From assembly GCF_035982055.1 (NCBI RefSeq), contig NZ_CP108427.1:9237001-9301000 (forward strand): 64,000 nucleotides of DNA, read 5' to 3'. Source of the stretch: Streptomyces sp. NBC_01288 (GTDB taxonomy: Bacteria > Actinomycetota > Actinomycetes > Streptomycetales > Streptomycetaceae). Below are positions 34,691 through 44,118 of this stretch, one piece after another. The position numbers and the translations under genes were made by a program. The stretch's first letter is position 1. Each line of letters starts with the position of its first letter. Under the pieces are notes generated by a model, which did not search any database, was not told the DNA's origin, and worked only from the letters and a program-made list of their open reading frames with translations.

Positions 34691-34806
34691 AGCGGGCCGC
34701 CGCCGTGCCCCTCGCCATCGGTGACGCCATGGGCCTGACGCCCGATCAGGACGCCCTGGCCAAGCGGCTTCTCCGGCTGATCACCGCCAACGTCGCCGCG
34801 GGCTGA
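34684..34806 (+). pseudogene. C-terminal remnant of an unidentified gene
   Basis: On the plus strand about 40 codons with strong third-position G/C bias read LEQRAAAVPLAIGDAMGLTPDQDALAKRLLRLITANVAAG and then stop. Upstream the frame runs on open but through the antisense of the hydrolase, with no matching bias and no start. I take it as the tail of a gene that has lost its 5' part. The broken end abuts that of the hydrolase remnant on the other strand. I do not recognise the family. Confidence 0.5.
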
Positions 34807-34985
34807 ACCGCCCGCCAGCTGCGCGTTCCCGCTCGACGAGACGTCCTGTCGTCGCGGCTGTTCACCTTAGCTTGCAGGTCCAACGGCATCTCCTGGACCG
34901 GGTCCCCGTATACGGTCCGAAGCGATTTCCCGAGAAGAAATGGCTTACGTCAATGGAGATTCGAGCCGATCAAGCGCGAGGTGCC

Positions 34986-36623
34986 ATGCCGACCCAGGTG
35001 TCCGAAGTCTCACCGCCGGCCCCCCAGCCGGAGGCCCCGTCCCGGAACGTCACCGCCACCATCGCCCTGGCCTGCGTGGGGGTCTTCGTCTCCTACCTGC
35101 CGGTCGTCGGGGTGTCGGTCGCGCTCCCGGTGATCCAGCAGGCGCTCGACGCGTCCACCACCGGGCTCCAGTGGATCACCGACGCGTTCATCCTGCCGAC
35201 CGCCGCCCTGCTCCTGACCTGCGGTGTCGTCGGCGACCTCTACGGCCGCAAGAAGATGTACCTGATCGGCCTGACGCTGTCCTGTCTCGGCTGTCTCGTC
35301 GCCCTCACCGCGCACGGCGTCGTCCAGGTCTGCGTCGGCCAGGCGCTCACCGGCGTCGGCACCGCCGCCCTGCTTCCCGCGACCCTCGGCCTGATCAGCC
35401 ACGTCTGCCCCGACCACCGCAAACGGGGCGCCGCGATAGCCCTGTGGACGGCCGCCCTCGGCCTCGGCCTGACCCTCGGCCCCCTCTTCAACGGCCTGAT
35501 CGTGGAGCACGCGAGCTGGCGCTGGATCTTCCTGCCCACCCTGGCCGTCGGCGCCGTCACGGTCCTGGTCGGCGCCTTCGCCCTGACCGACTCCCGCTCG
35601 GACCGCGAACGCCACCTCGACATCCCCGGCCAACTCCTGGCCGTCGTCGCCGTCACCGCCATCGTCTACGGCGTCATCGAGGGCGGCGGCGCCCCGGGCT
35701 GGGGTTCGGCCGAGGTCGTCACCGCGTTCGTCGTGGCGGCGCTCGCCCTGCCGGCCTTCGTCCTGGTCGAACTGCGGTCGCGCTGCCCGATGTTGGACAT
35801 GCGGCTCTTCACGTCCCCGGCGTTCTCCGGGGCCGCGTTCGTCATGGCGCTCACCCTGTTCGCCCAGGTCGGGCTGGTCTTCTCGCTCAGCGAGTACTTC
35901 GGGCTCGTCCATCACGCCTCGACGTGGGACATCGGGGTGCGCCTGATCGCGCTCAACGGCTTCACCGTCGTCCTCGGCCCGGTGGTCGGCCGGCTCATGC
36001 ACCGGTTCTCGCCCGGCCTCGTGCTGGTGACCGGACTGCTCGTCGGCGGCATCGGGGCGCTCCTGGTCAGCCTCTTCGACGCCACCACCGGAACCGGCGA
36101 AGCGGCCCTCGTCATCGCGGTGTTGGGCATCGGCATCGCGCTGGCGATGGCCCCCATCACCACCATCGCCATGAACAGTCTGCCGCGCCGGCTGGGCAGC
36201 ACCGCCGGTGCCGCCAACAGCGCCCTCCGGCAGATCGGCAGCGCCCTGGGCCCCGCCATCTTCGGCGTCGTCCTCACCCACCGCACCCTCGGCACCCTGC
36301 CCGCCCACGTCGCCGCGTCCGGCCTCGACCCTGCCGACCAGGGCCAGGTCATCGGCATGGTCGACGGCGCCGGCATCCAGGCGGGCGCGTTCCTGCACCT
36401 GAACACCGGCGAGGCGACGGGCCGGGCCCTGGCCGCCTACGGGGCGAGCTTCACGGACGCGCTGCACACCTGCGCCCTGGTCGGCGGCATCGGCATGCTG
36501 ATCGCCGCGGCCGTCGCCTTCCTCACGATCGGCATCCGTGCCCGCGCGCCGCACGGCGAGGGGGAGGCTGTCGCGGCCACGCATCCTGCCGCCGGGGCGG
36601 CGGGTGTTGGTGAGGGCGGCTGA
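34986..36623 (+). CDS. MFS drug exporter, DHA2 (EmrB/QacA) type
   Basis: A 545-residue, 14-helix exporter: VSVALPVIQQALDASTTGLQWITDAFILPTAALLLTCGVVGDLYGRKKMYLIGL gives helix 1 and motif A, and ALWTAALGLGLTLGPLFNGLIVEHASWRWIF gives motif C. The ATG at 34986 follows GAGG at good spacing; an ATG 33 bases upstream has none. It lies between the broken genes and the biosynthetic cluster and might export its product. A second MFS gene lies inside the cluster and is the stronger candidate. Confidence 0.9.
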   Translation: MPTQVSEVSPPAPQPEAPSRNVTATIALACVGVFVSYLPVVGVSVALPVIQQALDASTTGLQWITDAFILPTAALLLTCGVVGDLYGRKKMYLIGLTLSCLGCLVALTAHGVVQVCVGQALTGVGTAALLPATLGLISHVCPDHRKRGAAIALWTAALGLGLTLGPLFNGLIVEHASWRWIFLPTLAVGAVTVLVGAFALTDSRSDRERHLDIPGQLLAVVAVTAIVYGVIEGGGAPGWGSAEVVTAFVVAALALPAFVLVELRSRCPMLDMRLFTSPAFSGAAFVMALTLFAQVGLVFSLSEYFGLVHHASTWDIGVRLIALNGFTVVLGPVVGRLMHRFSPGLVLVTGLLVGGIGALLVSLFDATTGTGEAALVIAVLGIGIALAMAPITTIAMNSLPRRLGSTAGAANSALRQIGSALGPAIFGVVLTHRTLGTLPAHVAASGLDPADQGQVIGMVDGAGIQAGAFLHLNTGEATGRALAAYGASFTDALHTCALVGGIGMLIAAAVAFLTIGIRARAPHGEGEAVAATHPAAGAAGVGEGG

Positions 36624-37001
36624 GAAACGGCTGCTGTATGAGGGGCAGTTGTCTTTCGGTGCGGGACGCCGAGGGGCGACTGCCCTTGCCGTAGGTCCCG
36701 TTGGCCGACGGTACGGCCGTGTCGGCCCCATCCGCCCGGTGTCTTGCGCGGGGTGCCTTCGAAAACTGGTGACGGCGAAAACTGGGGACGGCGAACTCGC
36801 CGCGAAGTGACGGGTGTGTTTCCGCAGGCCCCTTTTTGCAGAAATGGAATTTCGTTCAAGCAAAGCCGGGGGACAGGGAGTTGACAGCTTTCCGTGATTC
36901 TTTGTCGTTGTTTTGATCGTGCGCGTGATTTTCCCGTGCATGGCTCTGTCGGGCGGTGTGCATGATCACTGCAGATGACGGAGCCTGCGAGGGGTTGCAC
37001 C
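36624..37001. other. Non-coding region at the left edge of the biosynthetic cluster
   Basis: A 378-base gap. The first part has a weak inverted repeat (GGGCAGT 36643-36649 with ACTGCCC 36679-36685) that may end the MFS transcript. Next is a tandem 16-bp duplication, GAAAACTGG(T/G)GACGGC, at 36761-36776 and 36777-36792. The part from about 36830 is clearly AT-richer than the rest of the window. It contains TTGACA at 36881-36886, a good -35, but no convincing -10 at 16-18 bases. It is the likely promoter region of the cluster regulator. Confidence 0.5.
36761..36792. repeat. Tandem 16-bp repeat
   Basis: Two adjacent copies of GAAAACTGGNGACGGC differing at one base, in the leader of the LuxR-type regulator gene. 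They could be a pair of regulator half-sites or a slippage duplication; nothing else in the sequence decides. Confidence 0.55.
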
Positions 37002-39455
37002 ATGAAGAGCGTCTGCGAATGCCTCGAATGCGGCGCGTATATGGGCGCCGCTGGGTATTCCAAAGGGCGGCCGACGCGGTACTGCTCGAATGCGTGCCGA
37101 CAGCGGGCGTACCGTCGTCGTAAGGCGCTGGGCGTGGGGCAACCACGTCCGGGCCGGGCGGTCGCGACGGCCGGGCCCCTCCAACGCCGTACCGATGCCT
37201 TCGTGGGGCGTCGGCGAGAACTGTCGGAGATCGACGAACTGTTCGCCCGGGCCAAGGTGGTCACGCTGACCGGCCAGGCAGGAATCGGGAAGACCAGGCT
37301 CGCCCTTGAGTACGTCAAGGGCGCGGGGGCGCGGTTCACGGAGGTGCACAGTCTCGACGTGGAGACGGCGGGCGACGAGGACCTCGCTCCGGGGTCCGCC
37401 TTCCTGTCCGCTCTCCATGCCGCCTTCGCACCGGGACGGTCGGGACGCGTGCGGGCCGTCGGCGACGGAACTCCGCCGGAGCCGCGGCGGCGGGTCCTGG
37501 CCCATCTGGACGGTTGCGACCACCGGATCGACGTCTGCTCCCGGCTGATCGAGAAGCTCCTTCCCGAGTTCCCGGGACTGTCCTTCCTCGTCACCTCCCG
37601 GGAGTCGCTCTCCGTTCCGGAGGAGTCCGTGCTCCGGGTCGACGCGCTGCCCCTTCCGGAGGACGGGGCGCCGCACATCGCGTCCGTGCTGCTGCGGTCG
37701 GACGCGGTGCTGCTCTTCGTCGAGCGGGCCCGCGCCGTGGACCGGCACTTCAGGCTCGGGCAGGACAACCTCGCCGGCGTGGTCGACGTCTGCCGCAGCC
37801 TGGAAGGGATTCCGCTCGGTCTGGAGATGGCGGCGCGCTGGGTACGGCTGCTGTGCATCGAGGACATCCGGGTGGCGCTGGCGGATCCGCTGACGTTCCT
37901 GCTCGGCGAGGCGGGTCTGGCGGACGGACGGACCTTCTCCTCCGTCATCGGGGGGAGCCACTCCCTCCTCGGTGACCGCGACCGCCGTTTCAGCCGTCGA
38001 CTGGCCGTGTTTCCAGGGGAGTTCGGCATCGAGGCGGCGACCGCGGTGTGCGCGGACGAGGGGGAAGGGCCCGCTGCCGTGCTGGAGACCTTGCTGCGGC
38101 TGGAGTCCCGCTGTCTGCTGAGAGGCGTCGACCAGGGACCGGGACAGGGGAGGCGGTTCCGGCAGGCCGCGCCCCTCAGGAAGTACGAGCTTCAACGCCT
38201 CATGCGGGCCGGGGAGTTCGACCGGACGCACGACAGGCTCGTGGAGTGGCTGACGGAGATCACGGAGCCGTTCCACGGCCCGAGTGTTCCCCCCGCCGCT
38301 GAAGTGGCCCCGGTCTGCCGTGAGGTGGAAGCGCTCCACCGGGCGCTGGAGTGGACGTCGGAACGCGGCGACAGCCGGGGGCATGCCCTCGCGCCCGCAC
38401 TGGCCCGGTCGCTGCTGGAACAGGGCGATCCGGTCGGGGCCCGTCGTGTCCTGTGCCGCGCGCTGGCCGTACCGGGCCCGGAGAACGGGCATCGGGCCTC
38501 CCTCGAATGGTTCGCGGCATGGCACGCGTTCGGCGAGGGCGACTACCGGACCGCCCTGGAGCGGTCGTCGGAGGCGGCCAGGATGGAAAGGCCGCTTCAC
38601 CGTCCGGCCCGGCTCATCCTCGCGCTGGCCCTGGCGGCCGCCTGCCATCTCGAACTGGAGGAGCGGGCACCGGGTGCGGCCCTGTGCGCCGAGGCGCTCC
38701 GCGCGCTGTCCGCCGTCGAAGACCCCGCGGTGTGGAACCAGGCCGCTCTCTGCCTCGTCGAGATCCACATATATCTGGGCGACGACACCGAGGCCGAAGG
38801 GCTTCTTCAGGAATACCGGGCGCGGGCCGGTGGAATTCCCTTCGACATTCCGGCGTACAACAGGGAGCGAGCGGACCTGCTCACCGCCCAGATAGCCATC
38901 GCGCGCGACGACGCGGCCCGGGCCGAGCGCCTTCTCCTCGACGCGCTGACCAGGAACGCGGACCATCTGCGCAGGGTGTGGCTGGTGCACGGGCTCGCCA
39001 TCGTGTCGACGATGCGGGGGCGGCACTTCCGGACGGTGCTGCTGGCGGAGCTGCTGAAGAGCTGGTGCGCGACGACGGAACCGCGCGCCGAGCGATGGTG
39101 GCGGAACAGGTTCGAGGCCGCCCTCGCCGCATCCCTCCCCGAGTGCACCGCGGCGCAGGTGCTCCGCGCGCGCCGGCTGGCGTCGGAACTCACCGTGCAG
39201 GGACTGAGCTCGTGGTTCCAGGGCGACGAGGACCGACTCACCTCGGGGCCTGGCGCGGGGGCGTCGGCGAGGCTGACCGAGCGGGAGCGCCAGGCCGTCG
39301 CCATGCTCGCGGACGGCATGACGAACTATCAGATGGCCCGGCGGATGGGGGTGTCGATCCGGACCGTGGAAACCCACCTGGACAACATCCGCAAGAAGAC
39401 CGGGCTGTACACCAGGGTGCAGATCGGGGTCTGGGCGCAGGAGAGGACGGCCTGA
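37002..39455 (+). CDS. LuxR-type STAND regulator with N-terminal zinc ribbon; probable cluster activator
   Basis: An 817-residue regulator. Residues 1-45 form a zinc-ribbon-like motif, CECLECG-x17-CSNACRQRAYRRR. Next is an NB-ARC/STAND ATPase: FVGRRRELSEIDELFARAKVVTLTGQAGIGKTRLA (Walker A), HLDGCDH, LSFLVTSRE. A helical-repeat middle and a C-terminal LuxR helix-turn-helix follow (RLTERERQAVAMLADGMTNYQMARRMGVSIRTVETHLDNIRKKTG). Large ATP-binding LuxR regulators often activate secondary-metabolite clusters, and the genes immediately downstream are one. The ATG at 37002 is 7 bases after GAGGGG; an ATG at 36975 lacks a ribosome site. Confidence 0.9.
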   Translation: MKSVCECLECGAYMGAAGYSKGRPTRYCSNACRQRAYRRRKALGVGQPRPGRAVATAGPLQRRTDAFVGRRRELSEIDELFARAKVVTLTGQAGIGKTRLALEYVKGAGARFTEVHSLDVETAGDEDLAPGSAFLSALHAAFAPGRSGRVRAVGDGTPPEPRRRVLAHLDGCDHRIDVCSRLIEKLLPEFPGLSFLVTSRESLSVPEESVLRVDALPLPEDGAPHIASVLLRSDAVLLFVERARAVDRHFRLGQDNLAGVVDVCRSLEGIPLGLEMAARWVRLLCIEDIRVALADPLTFLLGEAGLADGRTFSSVIGGSHSLLGDRDRRFSRRLAVFPGEFGIEAATAVCADEGEGPAAVLETLLRLESRCLLRGVDQGPGQGRRFRQAAPLRKYELQRLMRAGEFDRTHDRLVEWLTEITEPFHGPSVPPAAEVAPVCREVEALHRALEWTSERGDSRGHALAPALARSLLEQGDPVGARRVLCRALAVPGPENGHRASLEWFAAWHAFGEGDYRTALERSSEAARMERPLHRPARLILALALAAACHLELEERAPGAALCAEALRALSAVEDPAVWNQAALCLVEIHIYLGDDTEAEGLLQEYRARAGGIPFDIPAYNRERADLLTAQIAIARDDAARAERLLLDALTRNADHLRRVWLVHGLAIVSTMRGRHFRTVLLAELLKSWCATTEPRAERWWRNRFEAALAASLPECTAAQVLRARRLASELTVQGLSSWFQGDEDRLTSGPGAGASARLTERERQAVAMLADGMTNYQMARRMGVSIRTVETHLDNIRKKTGLYTRVQIGVWAQERTA

Positions 39456-39596
39456 CCCGGGCCGCCGACGGACCTCGTTACGTTACGAAAATCGGCCGTG
39501 GGTATTACTACGGATACAACGCGTTGCCTCGACCTTCCATGATCGTTCCAGGTGGTCGGGGGTGATCCGGTCCGTTTATGGGAACGGGGTTGACGC
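39456..39596 (+). promoter_or_regulatory. Probable promoter region of the biosynthetic operon
   Basis: A 141-base gap upstream of the MFS and PKS genes, after which genes are nearly contiguous to 56535. It has a direct CGTTACGTTACG repeat near 39478 and an AT-richer TATTACTACGGATAC segment near 39503. No canonical -35/-10 pair stands out, which suits a promoter that needs an activator. Confidence 0.35.
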
Positions 39597-40856
39597 GTGA
39601 AGTATTTCCGCTTCCTGGTCTTCGGGAACGCGATATCGGCTTACGGCAGCTATCTCAATATGCTCGCGCTGAACCTGTTCGCGTACGAGCTCACCAAGAG
39701 CGCGCTGTTCTCCGGACTTCTTCTCGCGGTCCGGCTCGCCGCCGGATTCCTCACGGGATTCATGGCGGGACGCCTCGTGCACCACCGCCGGCGAAAGCTC
39801 GTCATGGTCACCGCCGAGGTGAGCCAGGCCGTCGCCCTGGCCGTTCTGATCGCCGCTCCGTCGGGTGCGCGGAAGGAGATCCTCTACGGCCTGGCCGTCG
39901 TCACCGGCGTGGGCGGCACGATCTCCCAGGTGTTCCTCCGGGCGATCGTCCCGGACATCGTCGGACAGGATCTCCGGGCCCGCGCCAACAGCCTTCTCGT
40001 CACGGGCCGTTCACTGGCCATGGTGCTCGGCTTCGCGTCCGCCGGAGTCGTCCTGGGCTGGGCCGGGTACCGTACGGCGTTCATCGTCGACGCGGCCTCG
40101 TTCGTCGTCTCGGCGGCGATCCTCACGGCCCTCCCGATCACCGGACCGAAGACGGACGCGCAGGCGGAGGAGGACGCCCCCGAGTCGTTCGTCGCCGCCC
40201 AGCGCACCGCAGTGCGTTTCCTGTGGGCCGCGCCGGTCCTGCTGCCCATGATCGCCATCAGGGCGATCGACGGCCTCGGCTCGTCGTCGCACAACGTGGC
40301 GCTCCCCGTCTATTCGAGCATGCTCGACCCGCACCACCCCGCCGCCTTCATGAGCGGGTTCTGGGTGCTGTGGGCCATCGGCAACATCGCCTTCCAGCAG
40401 TTCCTCTCCCGATACAGCCGGCGGACGGGCCGGACGTTCGAGGAGCGGGCCTTCGCGCTCGGGACCTGCCTCATGTCGGCGGCCTTCATCCTGGCCTTCT
40501 GCGGGTTTCCCCCGGCGGTCACCGCGGTGACCGCCCTCGTGGCCGGCGCGGCCGACGGCTTCACCGAGGTGTCGTACATCTCGCGGCTCCAGAGCGTGCC
40601 CGACGACCGGCGGGGCTACGTCTTCGGCTTCTCGGCGACCGTCGAGAACCTCGGGGTCGGCGTCGGCATGGTGCTCACCTCGGCCGCGCTCGAATTCCTC
40701 CCGCCGCTCGACGTCGTCGCCGCGGCACACGGGACCGCGATCGTCATGGCGCTGGCCTTCCTCGCCCGGCTGGTCCGCGCCGGGAGACGTCCCGACTCCG
40801 CGTCCCTACGACGATCCCGCGCCTCCGCAATCCCTCCCGTCGAAGAAGTCAGGTGA
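39597..40856 (+). CDS. MFS transporter of the biosynthetic cluster
   Basis: A 419-residue, 12-helix transporter resembling the MFS_3/enterobactin-exporter-like group: MKYFRFLVFGNAISAYGSYLNMLALNLFAYELTKSALFSGLLLAVRLAAGFLTGFMAGRLVHHRRRKLVMV, where the last part stands in for motif A. It probably exports the cluster product or gives self-resistance. The GTG start follows GGAACGGGG. The PKS gene starts 7 bases after its stop, so it is cotranscribed with the biosynthetic genes. Confidence 0.87.
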   Translation: MKYFRFLVFGNAISAYGSYLNMLALNLFAYELTKSALFSGLLLAVRLAAGFLTGFMAGRLVHHRRRKLVMVTAEVSQAVALAVLIAAPSGARKEILYGLAVVTGVGGTISQVFLRAIVPDIVGQDLRARANSLLVTGRSLAMVLGFASAGVVLGWAGYRTAFIVDAASFVVSAAILTALPITGPKTDAQAEEDAPESFVAAQRTAVRFLWAAPVLLPMIAIRAIDGLGSSSHNVALPVYSSMLDPHHPAAFMSGFWVLWAIGNIAFQQFLSRYSRRTGRTFEERAFALGTCLMSAAFILAFCGFPPAVTAVTALVAGAADGFTEVSYISRLQSVPDDRRGYVFGFSATVENLGVGVGMVLTSAALEFLPPLDVVAAAHGTAIVMALAFLARLVRAGRRPDSASLRRSRASAIPPVEEVR

Positions 40857-40863
40857 TCCGGTC

Positions 40864-43800
40864 GTGACCGCACGATCCACCGAAGGGCACATCGCCGTCA
40901 TCGGCATGTCGTTCCGGTTCCCGGGAGCGGACTCCGAGGAGACCTTCTGGGACCTGGTGAAGTCGGGGCGAACGGCCGTCCGCGGATTCACCGACGAGGA
41001 ACTCGACGCCGCCGGGATCCCCCAACAGGAGCGCACGGCCAAGGAGTTCGTGGCGGCCGCCGGCACCTTGGGCGACGTCAGCGCCTTCGACGCCCCCTTC
41101 TTCGGCGTCAACGGCCGTGAGGCCGCGTCGATGGACCCCCAGCAGCGCCTGTTCCTCGAATGCGCCTACCACGCCCTGGAGGACGGGGGATACGCGGCAG
41201 CGGCCCCGGACCTGCGGGTCGGGGTCTTCGCCAGCGCCGGATACCAGCTCCACCCCCTCAACACCTACCTGCTGAACAACCTCGCCGAGGTCGGATGGGA
41301 CGTGCGCGACTGGGCCACCGCGGCCCGGCCGGCGCTCGGCACCTCGGCGGACTTCCTCGCCACCCGGGTCGCCTATCTGCTCGACCTGACCGGCCCGGCG
41401 GTCTCCGTCCAGACGGCCTGCTCCAGCGCGCTGGTCGCCGTGCACCAGGCCTGCCAGGCGCTGCGGGCCGGTGACGCGGACCTGGCGCTGGCCGGTGCCT
41501 CGGCCGTGCACCTGCCCCAGGTCTCCGGCTACCGCAGGATCAACGGCTCGGTGCTCTCGGCCAGTGGCCGGTGCCGGGCCTTCGACGCCGACGCCGACGG
41601 CACCGTGGGCGGCAGCGGAGTGGCCGCCGTCCTGCTCAAGCCCCTGGACCGCGCCCTCGCCGACGGCGACACCGTCCACGCGGTCATCCGTGGCATCGGG
41701 ATCACCAACGACGGCGCCCAGAAGGACAGTTACCTCGCCCCCAGTGCCGCCGGCCAGCGGGACGCGGTGCTCCGTGCGCTGGAGACGGCCGGCGTCACGG
41801 CGGACAGCATCGGCTATCTGGAAGCCCACGGCACCGGCACCTACAAGGGCGACCCGATCGAGTTCGCCGGCCTCTCCGCCGCGTTCCGCCGGTCCACCGA
41901 CGAGGTGGGGTTCTGCGCACTGGGCGCGGTCAAGTCCAGCATCGGCCACCTGGACGTCTGCGCCGGGCTCGGCGGTCTCGTCAAGGCCGTGCTGGTCCTC
42001 AAGCACGGAGAGATCCCGCCGCTCGCCGGCTTCACCCGGCCCAACCCTCTCCTGGACATCGACGGCAGCCCCTTCCACCTGCCCGACAGCCCCCGGCCGT
42101 GGCCCCGGGGCCCCGAACCCCGCCGCGCCGGTGTCCACTCGCTCGCCGTCGGCGGCACCAACGTCCACATCGTGCTGGAGGAGGCACCGGACCCCCGCCC
42201 CAGAACCTCGTCGGTCCCGCCACCGGGCCTGCTCGCGGTGTCCGCCCGCGACGGCAACGCGCTGGAGGAGTACGCCCGTTCATGGCGCGACAGGCTGCGC
42301 GGCACCCCGCCCGCCCCCGTCGAGAACGTCCTCACGACCGCCCTCACCGGCAGGCGCCATCTGCGCCACCGCCTCGTCGCCCTCGGCAACACCCCACGGG
42401 AACTGGCCGATTCACTGGACGCCTTCCTCACCCGTACGGACACCACGGCCCCGCCGGTGCCCTACGCCACCGGTGAGATCTCCCGGGGAACGGCCACCCT
42501 CGCGATGCTCTTCAGCGGCCAGGGCAGCCCGTACCCCGGCATGGCACGGCATCTCTACGACCGCTTCCGCGTCGTACGAGAGGTGCTCGACGAGTGCGAG
42601 CACCTCCACAAGGAGGCAGGCGGCGCGGGCCTGTTGGGGCCGCTGCTCGATCCGGGCCCTGTCGCGCCGGGTCACCTCTGGGAGACGGAGACAGCCCAAC
42701 CGGCCCTGTTCGCCTTCCAGTTGGGGCTGACCCGGCTGTGGGAGCACTTCGGCGTCGTCCCGGCCGTGACCGCGGGACACAGCGTCGGCGAGTACGCGGC
42801 CCTGTGCGCCGCCGGAGCGTTCTCGCTCGCCGACGGCATACGGCTGACCACCTTGCGCGGCCGCATGATGCGGCAACGCACCAGCCCCGGTGGGATGTTG
42901 GCGGCACTGGCGGACCGCGAGCAGATCGACGAGCTCCTCACCAAGGTGCCGGGCCTCGAACTCGCGGCCGTCAACGGCACCGGCAACCACGTGCTCGCCG
43001 GGCCGACGCCGGCCGTCGAGGAGGGCTGCCGTCTCCTCGAAGCCAACGGTGTCGGCGTGCGCCGGCTCCCGGTGGACCGCGCCTTCCACACCACCGCGCT
43101 CGACCCGGTCCTCGACGAACTGCGCGACGCGCTGGGCACGGTGACCTTCACTCCGCTCACCACCCCGTTCGTCAGCAGCGTCGACGGCATCCTGCGGGCC
43201 GAGGGCTGGGTGCCGGACGCGGACTACCTCGTACGGCAGGCCCGTGAACCCGTCCGCTTCGACGCGGTACTTGAGCGCCTGGCCGCAGACGCCCACACCG
43301 CAGTACTGGAGGTGGGCCCCGGCAGTGGTCTCACCGGCATGGTGCGGCGCTCGCGGCCCGGCATCGTCGCCGTGGCGGCTCACCGGCGCGGCACCGAACT
43401 GCCGTCGCTGTGGGCCGCGTTGGCAGACCTGTACTGCCACGGCCTGCCCGTCGACTGGAACCACGTCCTGGAGGGCACGGGCGGCCGACGGATCCCCCTG
43501 CCCCGCTACCCCTTCCAACGGGCCCGGCACTGGTCGGGACCCGCCCTCGTGGTGCCGCTCGCGCGGGACCCGGCGCCGCGCAACCCGACGGACGACATCC
43601 CGTCGGCCCACTCATCGAACACCTCGGGCGACAGCCCGCCGAGCAAGGAGAACGACATGACCGAGTCGGTGCTGGCCCGTGTGACGGAATTGGCCGCGCG
43701 GCATCTGGGGTGTGCGGTGCCGGAGGTGGTGGGGGACCGGGCGTTCGTGGATCTGGGCGCGGATTCCTTCCAGATGGTGAGTCTGCTGCGGGAGTTGGAG

Positions 43801-44118
43801 GAGGGGCTGGGGGTTCGGGTGTCGATGCGGGAGCTGTTCGAGGAGGCGTCGACGCCGGAGTCGCTGGCGGCGCTGGTGGCGGAGCGGATGGGCCCCGCGT
43901 CCGGCGCGACCGAGACACCCGCGGCACCGACACTTGCTCCAACCCCCTTGCCGGAAGCACCCGTTGATACGCCCGAGCCCGTCGACGCGGAGCCCGGATA
44001 CGCCAGTCGGGAGACCGTGGCTCTGCTCGCCCGGCAGGTTCAGGTGATCGCGGAAGGGCAGCTCCAGATCCTGGCGCAGCTCACCGCGCTGGCCGGCCGG
44101 AAGGGAGCGGAGGCGTGA
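40864..44118 (+). CDS. Type I polyketide synthase, KS-AT-ACP
   Basis: A 1084-residue single-module PKS without ketoreductase, dehydratase or enoylreductase. Ketosynthase (about 8-435): TACSSAL with Cys186, EAHGTGT with His322 and KSSIGHLD with His362. Acyltransferase (about 545-850): GHSVGEY with Ser640 and RAFHT at the specificity site, closer to the malonyl (HAFH) than the methylmalonyl (YASH) type. ACP (about 932-1010): LGADSFQM with Ser968. A C-terminal helical segment follows (SRETVALLARQVQVIAEGQLQILAQL). It should extend an acyl chain by one malonate and leave the beta-ketone. The next gene starts in its stop (GTGA) and begins with an aminotransferase. Confidence 0.95.
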   Translation: MTARSTEGHIAVIGMSFRFPGADSEETFWDLVKSGRTAVRGFTDEELDAAGIPQQERTAKEFVAAAGTLGDVSAFDAPFFGVNGREAASMDPQQRLFLECAYHALEDGGYAAAAPDLRVGVFASAGYQLHPLNTYLLNNLAEVGWDVRDWATAARPALGTSADFLATRVAYLLDLTGPAVSVQTACSSALVAVHQACQALRAGDADLALAGASAVHLPQVSGYRRINGSVLSASGRCRAFDADADGTVGGSGVAAVLLKPLDRALADGDTVHAVIRGIGITNDGAQKDSYLAPSAAGQRDAVLRALETAGVTADSIGYLEAHGTGTYKGDPIEFAGLSAAFRRSTDEVGFCALGAVKSSIGHLDVCAGLGGLVKAVLVLKHGEIPPLAGFTRPNPLLDIDGSPFHLPDSPRPWPRGPEPRRAGVHSLAVGGTNVHIVLEEAPDPRPRTSSVPPPGLLAVSARDGNALEEYARSWRDRLRGTPPAPVENVLTTALTGRRHLRHRLVALGNTPRELADSLDAFLTRTDTTAPPVPYATGEISRGTATLAMLFSGQGSPYPGMARHLYDRFRVVREVLDECEHLHKEAGGAGLLGPLLDPGPVAPGHLWETETAQPALFAFQLGLTRLWEHFGVVPAVTAGHSVGEYAALCAAGAFSLADGIRLTTLRGRMMRQRTSPGGMLAALADREQIDELLTKVPGLELAAVNGTGNHVLAGPTPAVEEGCRLLEANGVGVRRLPVDRAFHTTALDPVLDELRDALGTVTFTPLTTPFVSSVDGILRAEGWVPDADYLVRQAREPVRFDAVLERLAADAHTAVLEVGPGSGLTGMVRRSRPGIVAVAAHRRGTELPSLWAALADLYCHGLPVDWNHVLEGTGGRRIPLPRYPFQRARHWSGPALVVPLARDPAPRNPTDDIPSAHSSNTSGDSPPSKENDMTESVLARVTELAARHLGCAVPEVVGDRAFVDLGADSFQMVSLLRELEEGLGVRVSMRELFEEASTPESLAALVAERMGPASGATETPAAPTLAPTPLPEAPVDTPEPVDAEPGYASRETVALLARQVQVIAEGQLQILAQLTALAGRKGAEA
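43645..43659 (+). promoter_or_regulatory. Strong internal ribosome-binding site before the ACP domain
   Basis: AAGGAG at 43645-43650, six bases before an in-frame ATG at 43657, inside the PKS gene exactly at the linker before the ACP domain. It is among the best Shine-Dalgarno sequences in the operon. It could allow a free 153-residue ACP (43657-44118) to be made besides the full PKS, or be a relic of a once separate ACP gene. Confidence 0.5.

Noticed and set aside
36538..36810. A 90-codon plus-strand frame at the end of the DHA2 exporter gene
   Set aside because: Overlaps the exporter in another frame and continues into the repeat-bearing intergenic DNA; no domain or biased codon use.
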